NCBI RefSeq assembly: GCF_009663685.2
Contig: NZ_RCOG02000032.1
Location: forward strand, 435,382 to 499,381
Direction: 5' to 3'
Source of the DNA: Cupriavidus sp. U2
GTDB lineage: Bacteria; Pseudomonadota; Gammaproteobacteria; Burkholderiales; Burkholderiaceae
DNA length: 64,000 bases
Part shown: in pieces, positions 18,910 through 26,795 of the stretch
Position numbering within the stretch: position 1 is the first letter of the stretch
Layout of the letters: each line of letters opens with the position of its first letter
Translations under genes and position numbers: made by a program
Notes under the pieces: generated by a model
Told to the model about the DNA's origin: nothing
Database searches by the model: none
Seen by the model: the letters and a program-made list of their open reading frames with translations, nothing else

Positions 18910-20694
18910 ATGTCCCAAGCCACCAAGACCTCTCCCGTCCACCTGACCGCCGCCGCCACCGGCGCGCTGCCGCGCTATCTGCTGCTGGCGATCTGCATCA
19001 TCTACGGACTGACCGGCCTGTTCGGCCGCGACCCGTGGAAGAACGAGGACGCCGCGGGATTCGGCGTGATGTGGCAACTCGGCTCGGGCAACCTGCAGGA
19101 CTGGCTGATGCCCAATATCGTGGGCCGCCCGTTCAGCGAGGACGGCCCGCTGGTGTACTGGGTGGGCGGCCTGATGATCCGGCTGTTTGGCGGCTGGCTC
19201 GGTGCTCCCGACGCGTCCCGCCTGGCCACGGCGCTGTTCTATTTCGCCACCTGCGCCTTTATCTGGTATTCGACCTACCTGCTGGGCCGCCGCGACGAAG
19301 TCCAGCCGTTTGCCTTCGCCTTCGGCGGCCAGCCCGACGCACGGTCCTATGGCCGCGCGCTGGCCGACGGGGCGCTGCTGATTTTCCTGGCCTGCGTGGG
19401 CCTGGCCGTGCGCGGCCACGAGACCACCGCGCAGGTTGGACAGGTCTGCTTTATCGCGTTCATGCTGTACGGCATGGTGCGCAGCCTGGACAAGCCGGTT
19501 CAAGGCAGTCTCTGGTTCGGCGTGGGGCTGGCCGCGCTGTGCATGGCCAGCGGCCCGATTCTGGCCGCGGCGCTGCTGGCAGCGGCGCTGGTCGCCGGGG
19601 CCGTCTCGCAGCCAGTGCCGTCGAAGCGGTTGCTGACCATCGGCGTGCCCGTCGCGCTGGCGCTGGTTGCCGTCTGGATGGTCGTGGTCTACCTGGGCGC
19701 GGCCGACGCCGAAGACGGCGTGACCTATATCCGTGAGTGGGCGCGCTATGATCGCCGCACTTACGGCCTGCCGACGCTGCCCACCGCCGGTTTTATCGCG
19801 CGCAACTTCCTGTTGTTCGCCTGGCCGGTCTGGCCGATCGCGGCCTTTGCGTGGCTGTCGTGGCGCGGCATGCGGCGTGCGCCTCACATGGCGCTGCCAC
19901 TGGCCATCCTGGGGATGCTGTTCCTGCTGCTGGTGCTGCAACGCAGCCCGGGCGACGTGCAGTTCATCCTGCTGCTGCCGCCGATGGCCATCCTGGCTGC
20001 GTTCGCGCTGCCCACGCTGCCGCGCGCGGCGATCAACGCGGTGGACTGGTTCGCCCTGCTCTTCTTCACGATCTTCGGCGGCACGGTGTGGTTCATGTGG
20101 ATCGCCAAGACCACGGGCTGGCCGCCCAAGGTGGCCAACAACGTGTTCCGGCAGATTCCCGGCTTCGAGCACACGTTCACGATCAGCGCCGTTGTCATCG
20201 CACTGGCCGCCACGGTCGCCTGGGTGCTGGTCGTGCGCTGGCGGCTGTCACGCGCGCCCAAGCAGATCTGGCGCCCGGTGGTGATCTCGGCCGCCGGCAC
20301 CACGCTGATGTGGGTCATGGCCATGACGCTGTGGCTGCCGTCGATCAACTACGGCAAGACCTACCGCGACGTGGCAAAAGCCGCCGCGCTGGCGCTGCCG
20401 TCCACGTACGAGTGCGTGCAGCCGATCCGCATGGGCGATGCGCAGCTTGCGTCGTTTGCGTACTTCGGCAATATCCGCTTCGGCGGCCCGGGCGACGGCT
20501 GCGACGTGCTGCTGCGCCACGATGCCGTGGACTACGGCGCGCCAAGCAATGTCTCGCACTTCGAATGGCGCCTGATCTGGGAAGGCCGGCGCCCGGCGGA
20601 CCGTGACGAGCGGTTCCGGCTGTATCGACTGGTCGATACATCGCAAGCCAAGTCGGCGCAGGCCCCGGCGCGACGCCGTCTGCCACGGCAGTAA
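18910..20694 (+). CDS. ArnT-like membrane glycosyltransferase (GT-C fold)
   Basis: A 594-aa polytopic membrane protein resembling the dolichyl-phosphate mannosyltransferase/ArnT family, which moves sugars from polyprenyl-phosphate donors onto lipid A, proteins or other envelope acceptors. The first periplasmic loop carries the family signature GLFGRDPWKNEDAAGFGVMW (acidic residues after Gly-Arg-Asp-Pro), followed by ten or more hydrophobic helices, and a soluble C-terminal domain from about residue 490 (ALALPSTYECVQPIRMGD). Donor and acceptor cannot be deduced; no arn or capsule genes lie next to it. The start at 18910 is chosen over an in-frame ATG at 18853 that abuts the L31 terminator. MATE follows after 81 bp. 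Confidence 0.85.
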   Translation: MSQATKTSPVHLTAAATGALPRYLLLAICIIYGLTGLFGRDPWKNEDAAGFGVMWQLGSGNLQDWLMPNIVGRPFSEDGPLVYWVGGLMIRLFGGWLGAPDASRLATALFYFATCAFIWYSTYLLGRRDEVQPFAFAFGGQPDARSYGRALADGALLIFLACVGLAVRGHETTAQVGQVCFIAFMLYGMVRSLDKPVQGSLWFGVGLAALCMASGPILAAALLAAALVAGAVSQPVPSKRLLTIGVPVALALVAVWMVVVYLGAADAEDGVTYIREWARYDRRTYGLPTLPTAGFIARNFLLFAWPVWPIAAFAWLSWRGMRRAPHMALPLAILGMLFLLLVLQRSPGDVQFILLLPPMAILAAFALPTLPRAAINAVDWFALLFFTIFGGTVWFMWIAKTTGWPPKVANNVFRQIPGFEHTFTISAVVIALAATVAWVLVVRWRLSRAPKQIWRPVVISAAGTTLMWVMAMTLWLPSINYGKTYRDVAKAAALALPSTYECVQPIRMGDAQLASFAYFGNIRFGGPGDGCDVLLRHDAVDYGAPSNVSHFEWRLIWEGRRPADRDERFRLYRLVDTSQAKSAQAPARRRLPRQ

Positions 20695-20775
20695 TCCCTT
20701 CCCACGCGCGGGCGGCCAGCCGCCTGCGAACTGGCCCGGCCCCGCGCCGGGTGCGCCCCCAACCAACCTTTCACG

Positions 20776-22158
20776 ATGAGCAGCGCGCTGCAGGACCTTC
20801 GTCGCATCGTTCACCTTGCCGCCCCGGTACTGGTCGGGCAACTGGCTGTCATCGCCTTCGGTGTCACGGACACCATCATGGCCGGTCAGGCCTCGGCCGC
20901 CGATCTGGCCGCGGTCGGGCTGGGCGGATCGATTTACGTCACCGTCTATATCAGCCTGATGGGCGTGCTGCAGGCGCTTGCGCCGGTCGCCGGCCAGCTC
21001 TACGGCGCTGGACGCACCGCCGAGATTGGCGTCGAAGTCCGCCAGGCCGCGTGGCTGGGACTGGCGCTGGCGATTCCCGGGATGCTGCTGTTGCTGTTCC
21101 CCGGTCCGCTGCTGACGTTCGCCCAGGCGCCGCCCGAGCTGGTGGACAAGGCGTCGCGCTACCTGCATATCGTGGCGTTCGGCCTGCCCGCAGGGCTGGC
21201 GTTCCGTATTTACATGGCGCTGAACAATGCGCTGTCGCGGCCGATCATGGTCACGGTGCTGCAGCTTGCCGGCCTGATACTCAAGGTGCCGCTCAATGCG
21301 TGGTTCATCCACGGCGGTTTTGGCGTTCCGGCGTTGGGCGGGCCTGGGTGCGCGCTGGCCTCCACGCTGATCAGCTGGACGTGGTGCCTGTCGGGGCTGG
21401 CCATCCTGCGGCTTGGGGCTGCCTACCAGCCGCTGGCCATTTTTGCGCGCTGGGAATGGCCTCGATGGGACCGTATCCGCCCGTTGCTGCGGCTCGGGGT
21501 GCCGATGGGCCTGACCTACCTGATCGAGATTACCTCGTTCACGCTGATGTCGATCTTCATTACGCGGCTCGGCACCGAAACGCTGGCCGGTCATCAGATC
21601 ATCGCCAACCTGAGCGCGGTGGCATACATGATGCCGCTGTCGCTGTCGATTGCCACGTCCACGCTGGTGGCGCAAGCCATCGGCGCCCGCGACATGTGCG
21701 GCGCCCGACGCATTGGCTGGCGGGGCATCCGTTTTGGCGCCGGCCTGGCACTGTTCACTGGCGCGCTGCTGTGGCTATTCCGCGAGCCGCTGCTGCACGC
21801 CTACGCCAAGGACCCGGCCGTGGTTGCCAAGGCACTGCCGCTGATGCTCTTCGTGGCCTTCTACCAGGCCTTCGACGCCATCCAGGTGATGAGCGCGTTC
21901 ATCCTTCGCGCGTACAAGATCGCATTGATTCCAACGCTGATCTATGCGGGCTCGCTATGGGGTGTCGGCCTCGGCGGCGGCTACGTGCTGGGCTTCGGCC
22001 TGATCGATGCCATGCCGGCCTTCACCCGTGGCGCAGCCGGATTCTGGATGGCGAACAGCATCAGCCTGGCCATCGCCGGGACGCTGCTGGTGCGCTACTT
22101 CAGGCAGGTGAGCCAGGTAAAGGCAGTCGGCGCAAGGGAGACGGCGAAGGTGGCGTGA
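20776..22158 (+). CDS. MATE family multidrug efflux transporter (NorM-like)
   Basis: A 460-aa inner-membrane antiporter of the multidrug and toxin extrusion family, exporting cationic drugs or metabolites in exchange for H+ or Na+. Twelve hydrophobic segments arranged as two homologous halves are evident. Family motifs include APVLVGQLAVIAFGVTDTIMAG at the N-terminus and GVPMGLTYLIEITSFTLMSIF at the start of the second half. It is 81 bp after the glycosyltransferase and probably shares its transcript. The 3' end runs straight into the hairpin-rich tandem modules described separately; on the plus strand these hairpins could also end this transcript. Substrate unknown. Confidence 0.93.
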   Translation: MSSALQDLRRIVHLAAPVLVGQLAVIAFGVTDTIMAGQASAADLAAVGLGGSIYVTVYISLMGVLQALAPVAGQLYGAGRTAEIGVEVRQAAWLGLALAIPGMLLLLFPGPLLTFAQAPPELVDKASRYLHIVAFGLPAGLAFRIYMALNNALSRPIMVTVLQLAGLILKVPLNAWFIHGGFGVPALGGPGCALASTLISWTWCLSGLAILRLGAAYQPLAIFARWEWPRWDRIRPLLRLGVPMGLTYLIEITSFTLMSIFITRLGTETLAGHQIIANLSAVAYMMPLSLSIATSTLVAQAIGARDMCGARRIGWRGIRFGAGLALFTGALLWLFREPLLHAYAKDPAVVAKALPLMLFVAFYQAFDAIQVMSAFILRAYKIALIPTLIYAGSLWGVGLGGGYVLGFGLIDAMPAFTRGAAGFWMANSISLAIAGTLLVRYFRQVSQVKAVGARETAKVA

Positions 22159-22170
22159 TGGCTCCGCGGT

Positions 22171-22533
22171 TGGGACGAAAAAAAAGCCTGCTTGCGCAGG
22201 CTTATTTAAAATTGGCGGAGCGGACGGGGCTCGCCTACATCCCGCAGGCCGCGGATTCGCTTGCACGCGAATCCCTTCTCGCCGCGCCGGGAGCAGGGCA
22301 GGCAGCTCCCTCCGCTCCTTATGGGCGAAAAAAAAGCCTGCTTGCGCAGGCTTTTTTAAAATTGGCGGAGCGGACGGGGCTCGCCTACATCCCGCAGGCC
22401 GCGGATTCGCTTGCACGCGAATCCCTTCTCGCCCCGCCGGGAGCTGCGCAGGCAGCTCCCTCCGCTCCTTATGGGCAAAAAAAAGCCTGCTTGCGCAGGC
22501 TTTTTTAAAATTGGCGGAGCGGACGGGGCTCGA
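22171..22533. repeat. Tandem ~150-bp modules: tRNA-Asp 3' tail plus terminator and two hairpins
   Basis: Two nearly identical units of 150 bp (about 22171-22320 and 22321-22470) and a third partial unit that merges into the genuine tRNA-Asp gene at 22512. Each full unit, read on the minus strand, contains the last 21 nt of tRNA-Asp including CCA, then ATTTTAAAAAAGCCTGC-type terminator sequence (stem AGCCTGC/GCAGGCT), a GGGAGC.../GCTCCC hairpin and a GGATTCGC/GCGAATCC hairpin. Copy 2 has the more perfect GGGAGCTGC/GCAGCTCCC stem (22439-22460); copy 1 has a damaged T-run. Similarity breaks sharply inside the tRNA T-arm (GGGCTCG), showing the tRNA end itself was duplicated. Confidence 0.88.
22477..22508 (-). 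terminator. Terminator of the tRNA-Ala-Glu-Asp transcript
   Basis: An AAGCCTGC / GCAGGCTT stem with a 4-nt loop and T-runs on both strands, starting 4-10 bp after the tRNA-Asp CCA end. Equivalent hairpins occur at about 22178-22207 and 22328-22357 in the upstream modules. Confidence 0.85.
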
Positions 22534-22588
22534 ACCCGCGACCCCCGGCGTGACAGGCCGGTATTCTAACCAACTGAACTACCGCTCC
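22512..22588 (-). tRNA. tRNA-Asp (anticodon GTC)
   Basis: A 77-nt cloverleaf with encoded CCA. The acceptor stem GGAGCGG pairs with CCGCTCC, the anticodon loop is CTGTCAC and the T-loop TTCGAGC. Last gene of the Ala-Glu-Asp tRNA operon. Its 3' 21 nt recur in the adjacent tandem modules. Confidence 0.97.
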
Positions 22589-22650
22589 GTTTTCTGCTGT
22601 TATCCGGGAATCCCGGCTAACCGCTAGGCATTTGATTACGCCCGGCTGTT

Positions 22651-22726
22651 TGGCGTCCCCTAGGGGATTCGAACCCCTGTACTCACCGTGAAAGGGTGAT
22701 GTCCTAGGCCTCTAGACGAAGGGGAC
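22651..22726 (-). tRNA. tRNA-Glu (anticodon TTC)
   Basis: A 76-nt cloverleaf with encoded CCA. Acceptor GTCCCCT pairs with AGGGGAC, anticodon loop CTTTCAC, T-loop TTCGAAT. Middle gene of the tRNA operon. gltX, encoding its cognate synthetase, lies about 290 bp away on the same strand and upstream of the operon promoter. Confidence 0.97.
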
Positions 22727-22734
22727 AGAAACTT

Positions 22735-22810
<76 letters not shown>

Positions 22811-22870
22811 ATAGTTACTGCCATTTACTACTGCTTGCCGCCAGATTTACTGCTTTCCGGCGAAGCGGCG

Positions 22871-22898
22871 ATTATAAATCAATCACCATATTTTGCAA
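22871..22898 (-). promoter_or_regulatory. Strong promoter of the tRNA-Ala-Glu-Asp operon
   Basis: On the minus strand, -35 TTGCAA (22893-22898) and a perfect -10 TATAAT (22871-22876) are separated by 16 bp. Transcription should start near 22864, about 54 nt before tRNA-Ala. This is the closest match to consensus in the window. Confidence 0.85.
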
Positions 22899-23017
22899 GC
22901 CCCTTTTTCCGGCTTTTCAACCGGGCTGCTTGACTTGCGTCGCGCAGCAGGGAGAAGGAGATTATGCTGAAGTCTCAGCCCGAGCGCAAGCCCCTGCCGA
23001 GACATTTCTGCACATTT

Positions 23018-24415
23018 TTATGCGGCGCCCAGACGACGCAGCACCGTATCGCGACCGAACAGCTCCAGAACGGCATCGATGCTCGGCGTCTGCAGCTGCC
23101 CTGCCACCAACAGGCGTACCGGCATGGCCAACTTCGGCATCTTCAGCCCGAACTCGGCCAGCACGGCCTTGAACGTGGCGTTGATGGCCTCGCGCTTCCA
23201 CTCGGGCAACGCGGCAAGTTGCGTCGCCAGCGCCTGCAGCGCCGGCCGGATCTCGTCGGTCAGGTGCTCCGCCTTCAGCGCCGCGTCGGCCTGCGGCTCG
23301 CCGCGATAGAACAGCATCGCCGTCTGCGCCACTTCCTTCAGCGTGTTCGCACGGTCCTTGACCAGCGCCACCACGCCCACCAGATCCACGCCTTCCACCT
23401 TACCGCCCAGCGCCTCGATGAACGGACGCGTCAGGTCGGCCAGGCGCGCATTGTCGCCAGTCTTGATGTAATGGTTGTTCAGCCAGGCCAGCTTTTCGGG
23501 GTTGTACTGCGCCGGCGACTTGCCCAGGTGATCCAGGTCAAACCACTCCACGAACTGTTCGCGCGTGAAGATCTCTGCATCGCCGTGCGACCAGCCCAGC
23601 CGCGCCAGGTAGTTCAGCACCGCCTCGGGCAGGTAACCCTCGTCGCGGTAGCCGGTCACCGGCATCGCGCCGTGGCGCTTGCTCATCTTCTCGCCCTGCT
23701 CGTTCAGCACGGTCGGCAGGTGGGCGTACACCGGCTCTTTGCCACCCAGCGCGCGGATGATGTTGATCTGGCGGGGCGTGTTGTTGACGTGGTCGTCGCC
23801 ACGGATCACGTGCGTGATCTTCATGTCGAGGTCGTCGATCACCACGCAGAAGTTGTACGTCGGCGTGCCGTCGGGGCGGGCGATCACCAGGTCATCGAGC
23901 TCTTCGTTCGAGATCTCGATGCGACCCTTCACGGCGTCGTCCCACACCACGCTGCCGCCTAGCGGATTCTTGAAGCGCACCACGGGCTGCACGCCGGCCG
24001 GCGGCTCGGGCAGGACCTTGCCCGGCTCCGGACGCCAGAAACCGTTGTAGCGCGGCTTTTCGCCGGCGGCGCGCTGGGCTTCGCGCAGCGCGTCCAGTTC
24101 CTCGGTGCTCATGTAGCAGTGGTAGGCCATGCCGTTGTCCAGCATCTCGCGCACAACCTGACGATACCGGTCCATGCGCTGCATCTGGTAGAACGGGCCC
24201 TCGTCGATATCGAGGTCCAGCCAGGCCATGCTTTCCAGGATCACATTCACCGCTTCCTCGGAAGACCGCTCGACGTCGGTATCCTCGATGCGCAGGATGA
24301 AATCGCCCTTCATGCGGCGGGCAAACGCCCACGGGTAGAGCGCGGAGCGGATGTTGCCTAGGTGGATAAAGCCGGTAGGGCTCGGCGCGAAGCGGGTGCG
24401 GACGCGTTGTGTCAT
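23018..24415 (-). CDS. gltX: Glutamyl-tRNA synthetase
   Basis: Class I aminoacyl-tRNA synthetase (465 aa) that charges tRNA-Glu. The N-terminus MTQRVRTRFAPSPTGFIHLGN contains the HIGH-equivalent HLGN; the KMSKR loop is GEKMSKRHG at about residues 240-248. RIEDTDVERS and NYLARLGWSHGDAE are further family blocks, and the C-terminal half is the anticodon-binding helical domain. No GlnS-specific features are seen. The frame is open far upstream, but the canonical start is the ATG at 24415. It is followed 119 bp later by the tRNA operon promoter and then tRNA-Glu. Confidence 0.97.
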   Translation of the reverse strand: MTQRVRTRFAPSPTGFIHLGNIRSALYPWAFARRMKGDFILRIEDTDVERSSEEAVNVILESMAWLDLDIDEGPFYQMQRMDRYRQVVREMLDNGMAYHCYMSTEELDALREAQRAAGEKPRYNGFWRPEPGKVLPEPPAGVQPVVRFKNPLGGSVVWDDAVKGRIEISNEELDDLVIARPDGTPTYNFCVVIDDLDMKITHVIRGDDHVNNTPRQINIIRALGGKEPVYAHLPTVLNEQGEKMSKRHGAMPVTGYRDEGYLPEAVLNYLARLGWSHGDAEIFTREQFVEWFDLDHLGKSPAQYNPEKLAWLNNHYIKTGDNARLADLTRPFIEALGGKVEGVDLVGVVALVKDRANTLKEVAQTAMLFYRGEPQADAALKAEHLTDEIRPALQALATQLAALPEWKREAINATFKAVLAEFGLKMPKLAMPVRLLVAGQLQTPSIDAVLELFGRDTVLRRLGAA

Positions 24416-24631
24416 GGTCGGGGAGAAACAAAAAAGCCCACGCACGGATGCGCGCAGGCCGGATTTCGCTGAACTTCTGAACGCTGCATTATACGCCCTG
24501 CCTGATTCCGGACTGACCACGGAATCATTTATGCTTGCCACCGGTCTGAATCCAGGCCGCGCACATCCGGTGACGCGATGCGCGCCTGCCGATGCCCGGC
24601 ACATCACTTCCGCAAGCGTTTTCCACCCTCG

Positions 24632-25591
24632 ATGCAACGACGACATTTTCTTGGCGCCTCGGCGGCCATGCTGCTGGCGGGCTGCGCGTTCGGCCCCAAG
24701 CCGACCACGCCGACCACCCCACCCACAACGCCCACAACGGCCGCCGTGCCCCCCGTGGCCACGCCGCCGCGGCCAATCCGGATTGGCCTGGCCCTGGGTG
24801 GCGGCGCCGCACGCGGCTTTGCCCATATCGGCGTCATCAAGGCGCTGGAAGCCCAGGGCATTCACGCCGATATCGTCACGGGCACCAGCGCGGGTTCGGT
24901 GGTGGCGGCGCTCTATGCCACCGGCATGGACGGCTTCCAGCTCAACAAGCTGGCACTGACGATGGACGAAGCGGCCATCGCCGACTGGGCCCTGCCCTTC
25001 GGCACCAAGTTTGGCGGCTGGCTCAAGGGCGAGGCGCTGCAGAACTACGTGAACCGGCTGGTCAAGAACCGGCCCATCGAGGCCATGAAGCTGCCGCTGG
25101 GCATCGTGGCCACCGACCTGAAGACCGGCGAGCGCATCGTGTTCCGGCGCGGCAATACGGGCCAGGCCGTGCGCGCGTCCAGCAGCGTGCCCGGTGTGTT
25201 CCAGCCGGTGTCGATTGCCGGCCACGATTACGTCGATGGCGGCCTGGTCGAACCGGTGCCGGTGGACGCGGCGCGCGAGATGGGTGCCGACTTCGTGATC
25301 GCCGTGAATATCTCCGCCGATCCGTCCAGCCAGAAGAACAACGGCCAGAGCGGCGTGCTGTTGCAGACCACCGCCATCATGGGCCAGTCGATCAACCGCA
25401 TGGCGCTGTCCCGCGCCGACATCGTCATCCGCCCCGACCTGCCCGACATGGGCGGCAGCGACTTTACCTCGCGCAACCGGGCGATCCTGGCCGGCGAGCA
25501 GGCCACGTCGGCGGTGATCGGCGCACTGCGCGAGAAGCTGGCGGCGGCGCGACTGCGGCCCGCGCAGGCGGGCGCAATCGCCGTTCAATAG
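24632..25591 (+). CDS. Patatin-like phospholipase lipoprotein (RssA family)
   Basis: A 319-aa putative serine lipase/esterase of the patatin family. The N-terminus MQRRHFLGASAAMLLAGCAFG is a twin-basic signal with lipobox LAGC, so it should be a lipoprotein anchored to an envelope membrane. A Thr/Pro-rich linker follows (residues about 26-50). The catalytic elements are the oxyanion loop GGGAARG, nucleophile GTSAGS and the DGG of the Ser-Asp dyad (YVDGGLVEPVPVDAA). The start at 24632 is required for the lipobox signal; an in-frame ATG at 24578 gives a non-signal N-terminus. Substrate unknown. It ends convergently with the NlpC/P60 gene. Confidence 0.92.
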   Translation: MQRRHFLGASAAMLLAGCAFGPKPTTPTTPPTTPTTAAVPPVATPPRPIRIGLALGGGAARGFAHIGVIKALEAQGIHADIVTGTSAGSVVAALYATGMDGFQLNKLALTMDEAAIADWALPFGTKFGGWLKGEALQNYVNRLVKNRPIEAMKLPLGIVATDLKTGERIVFRRGNTGQAVRASSSVPGVFQPVSIAGHDYVDGGLVEPVPVDAAREMGADFVIAVNISADPSSQKNNGQSGVLLQTTAIMGQSINRMALSRADIVIRPDLPDMGGSDFTSRNRAILAGEQATSAVIGALREKLAAARLRPAQAGAIAVQ

Positions 25592-25730
25592 GAAGGTGCC
25601 GCCCGTCGGTTGTCACATGTCCTGTCACATGGATCGCCATATCTGACAGAAACCGTCACCGACGATGACAGAGGATGTCACCCTTTGGTGGGGTATTTGT
25701 CTTAAGACATGGCGGAAACGGGCAACAAAA

Positions 25731-25752
25731 AAGGACTGCCGAGGCAGTCCTT
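25731..25752 (-). terminator. Intrinsic terminator of the NlpC/P60 gene
   Basis: A perfect 10-bp stem AAGGACTGCC / GGCAGTCCTT with a 2-nt apex (in practice a slightly larger loop), followed on the minus strand by six or more T. It lies 22 bp after the NlpC/P60 stop codon. On the plus strand it may also stop patatin-gene transcripts, though the T-run there is poor. Confidence 0.85.
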
Positions 25753-25773
25753 GTTGCTTGCGCGAACGATGCG

Positions 25774-26448
25774 TCAACCACCGAACATCGTACGGCCCTG
25801 GGCATTTGGATCGAAACGCTTGAGCGTCTCGATCATGCTGCCCGTATTTTCGACCGAGCCACGGGCCGAATCGTCGATGCGACGGGCGCCGTTGTAACGC
25901 GTGACCCAGTACGACGCACGCATGTCGTCAACGCGAATCTTGCTGCCGGTGGACGGCGCGTGCACGAACTTGTTGTCGCCGATATAGATGCCAACGTGCG
26001 AGAACGTATGGCGCATCGTGTTGAAGAACACGAGATCGCCCGGACGCAGCTCGTTAACCGCCACGGTGGTGCCTACCTGGCTCATTTCGACGGAACGGCG
26101 CGGCAACATGAAGCCGAAGGTGTCGTTGAACACGTAGCGGACAAACCCGCTGCAGTCCAGACCCGATTCGGGGCTGTTACCGCCGAAGCGATAACGCACG
26201 CCAATCAGGCCCAGCGCGTTCATGACCAGGTCGCCAGCCTTGCTGGCGACGTTGCTGGTGGAGTTCATCACCGACGACAGCAAGCCACGCTTGCCTTCCG
26301 GATGCGCATCCGCGTCAACGCGGGCCTCGATCCGGGCGTCGGGGTCCTTGAACACCGTATCCGCCAGCACTCCATTCGACACAGTCGCACCGCAGGCAAT
26401 GGCAATTCCGATAGCGGCGCGCGCCAGGGAATGAAGTACCGTTTGCAT
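25774..26448 (-). CDS. C40 family (NlpC/P60) peptidoglycan endopeptidase
   Basis: A 224-aa exported cell-wall hydrolase. The N-terminus MQTVLHSLARAAIGIAIACG...GVLA is a signal peptide with probable cleavage after LA. The NlpC/P60 domain has the catalytic Cys in SGLDCSGFVRYVF, the His in FSHVGIYIGDNKFVHAP, and the LRPGDLVFF segment between them. Such enzymes cleave peptide cross-links or stems during growth or separation. The start at 26448 has an AGGAGA ribosome-binding site and precedes the signal peptide; longer in-frame starts are unlikely. A good promoter lies about 180 nt upstream, so the mRNA has a long leader. Single-gene unit with its own terminator. Confidence 0.92.
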   Translation of the reverse strand: MQTVLHSLARAAIGIAIACGATVSNGVLADTVFKDPDARIEARVDADAHPEGKRGLLSSVMNSTSNVASKAGDLVMNALGLIGVRYRFGGNSPESGLDCSGFVRYVFNDTFGFMLPRRSVEMSQVGTTVAVNELRPGDLVFFNTMRHTFSHVGIYIGDNKFVHAPSTGSKIRVDDMRASYWVTRYNGARRIDDSARGSVENTGSMIETLKRFDPNAQGRTMFGG

Positions 26449-26795
26449 TGGCTCTCCTGATGATCGGACAAAACTGACCGGCAAGTCAGACAAAGCCGGA
26501 CAGCGTGAAAACATCAGGGCGGAACGTACGCAAGAAGTACGCCAGCGCGACTGCACCTGCCGCGTGCAACTTCGACCTTCCCCAAGGCCTGCATGCGGCG
26601 GACGAACCACCCCCGACAAAACTCATCGCGGGATAGTAAAGGACGCACCCTTGACGTGTCAAAGATGGTTACAACTTTCCCGCAAAGCGCCGCCAAATCA
26701 ATGAATTAGCGTAAAAAACGTATTCTGTTTCTCGGAAACGCTATAAAGATTCCGTGTTACTTCGGCGTGACAAGGCGTACTGCGCTGCACATCAT
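26449..26795. other. Intergenic region holding the NlpC/P60 promoter and leader
   Basis: 347 bp between the yejF stop and the NlpC/P60 start (both minus strand). It contains the promoter annotated at 26633-26662 and a leader of about 180 nt. No coding frame is convincing, and I see no strong terminator for yejF. Confidence 0.5.
26633..26662 (-). promoter_or_regulatory. Sigma-70 promoter of the NlpC/P60 gene
   Basis: On the minus strand, a perfect -35 TTGACA (26657-26662) and -10 TACTAT (26633-26638) with an 18-bp spacer. Start of transcription is expected near 26627. Confidence 0.75.

Noticed and set aside
21955..22416. Minus-strand frame with repeated PAQAGFFF-type peptides
   Set aside because: It is a translation of the tandem tRNA-tail/terminator modules; the peptide repeat simply mirrors the DNA repeat.
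22171..22533. Possible CRISPR array
   Set aside because: Only three copies, a 150-bp period, no distinct short repeat and unique spacers, and no cas genes.
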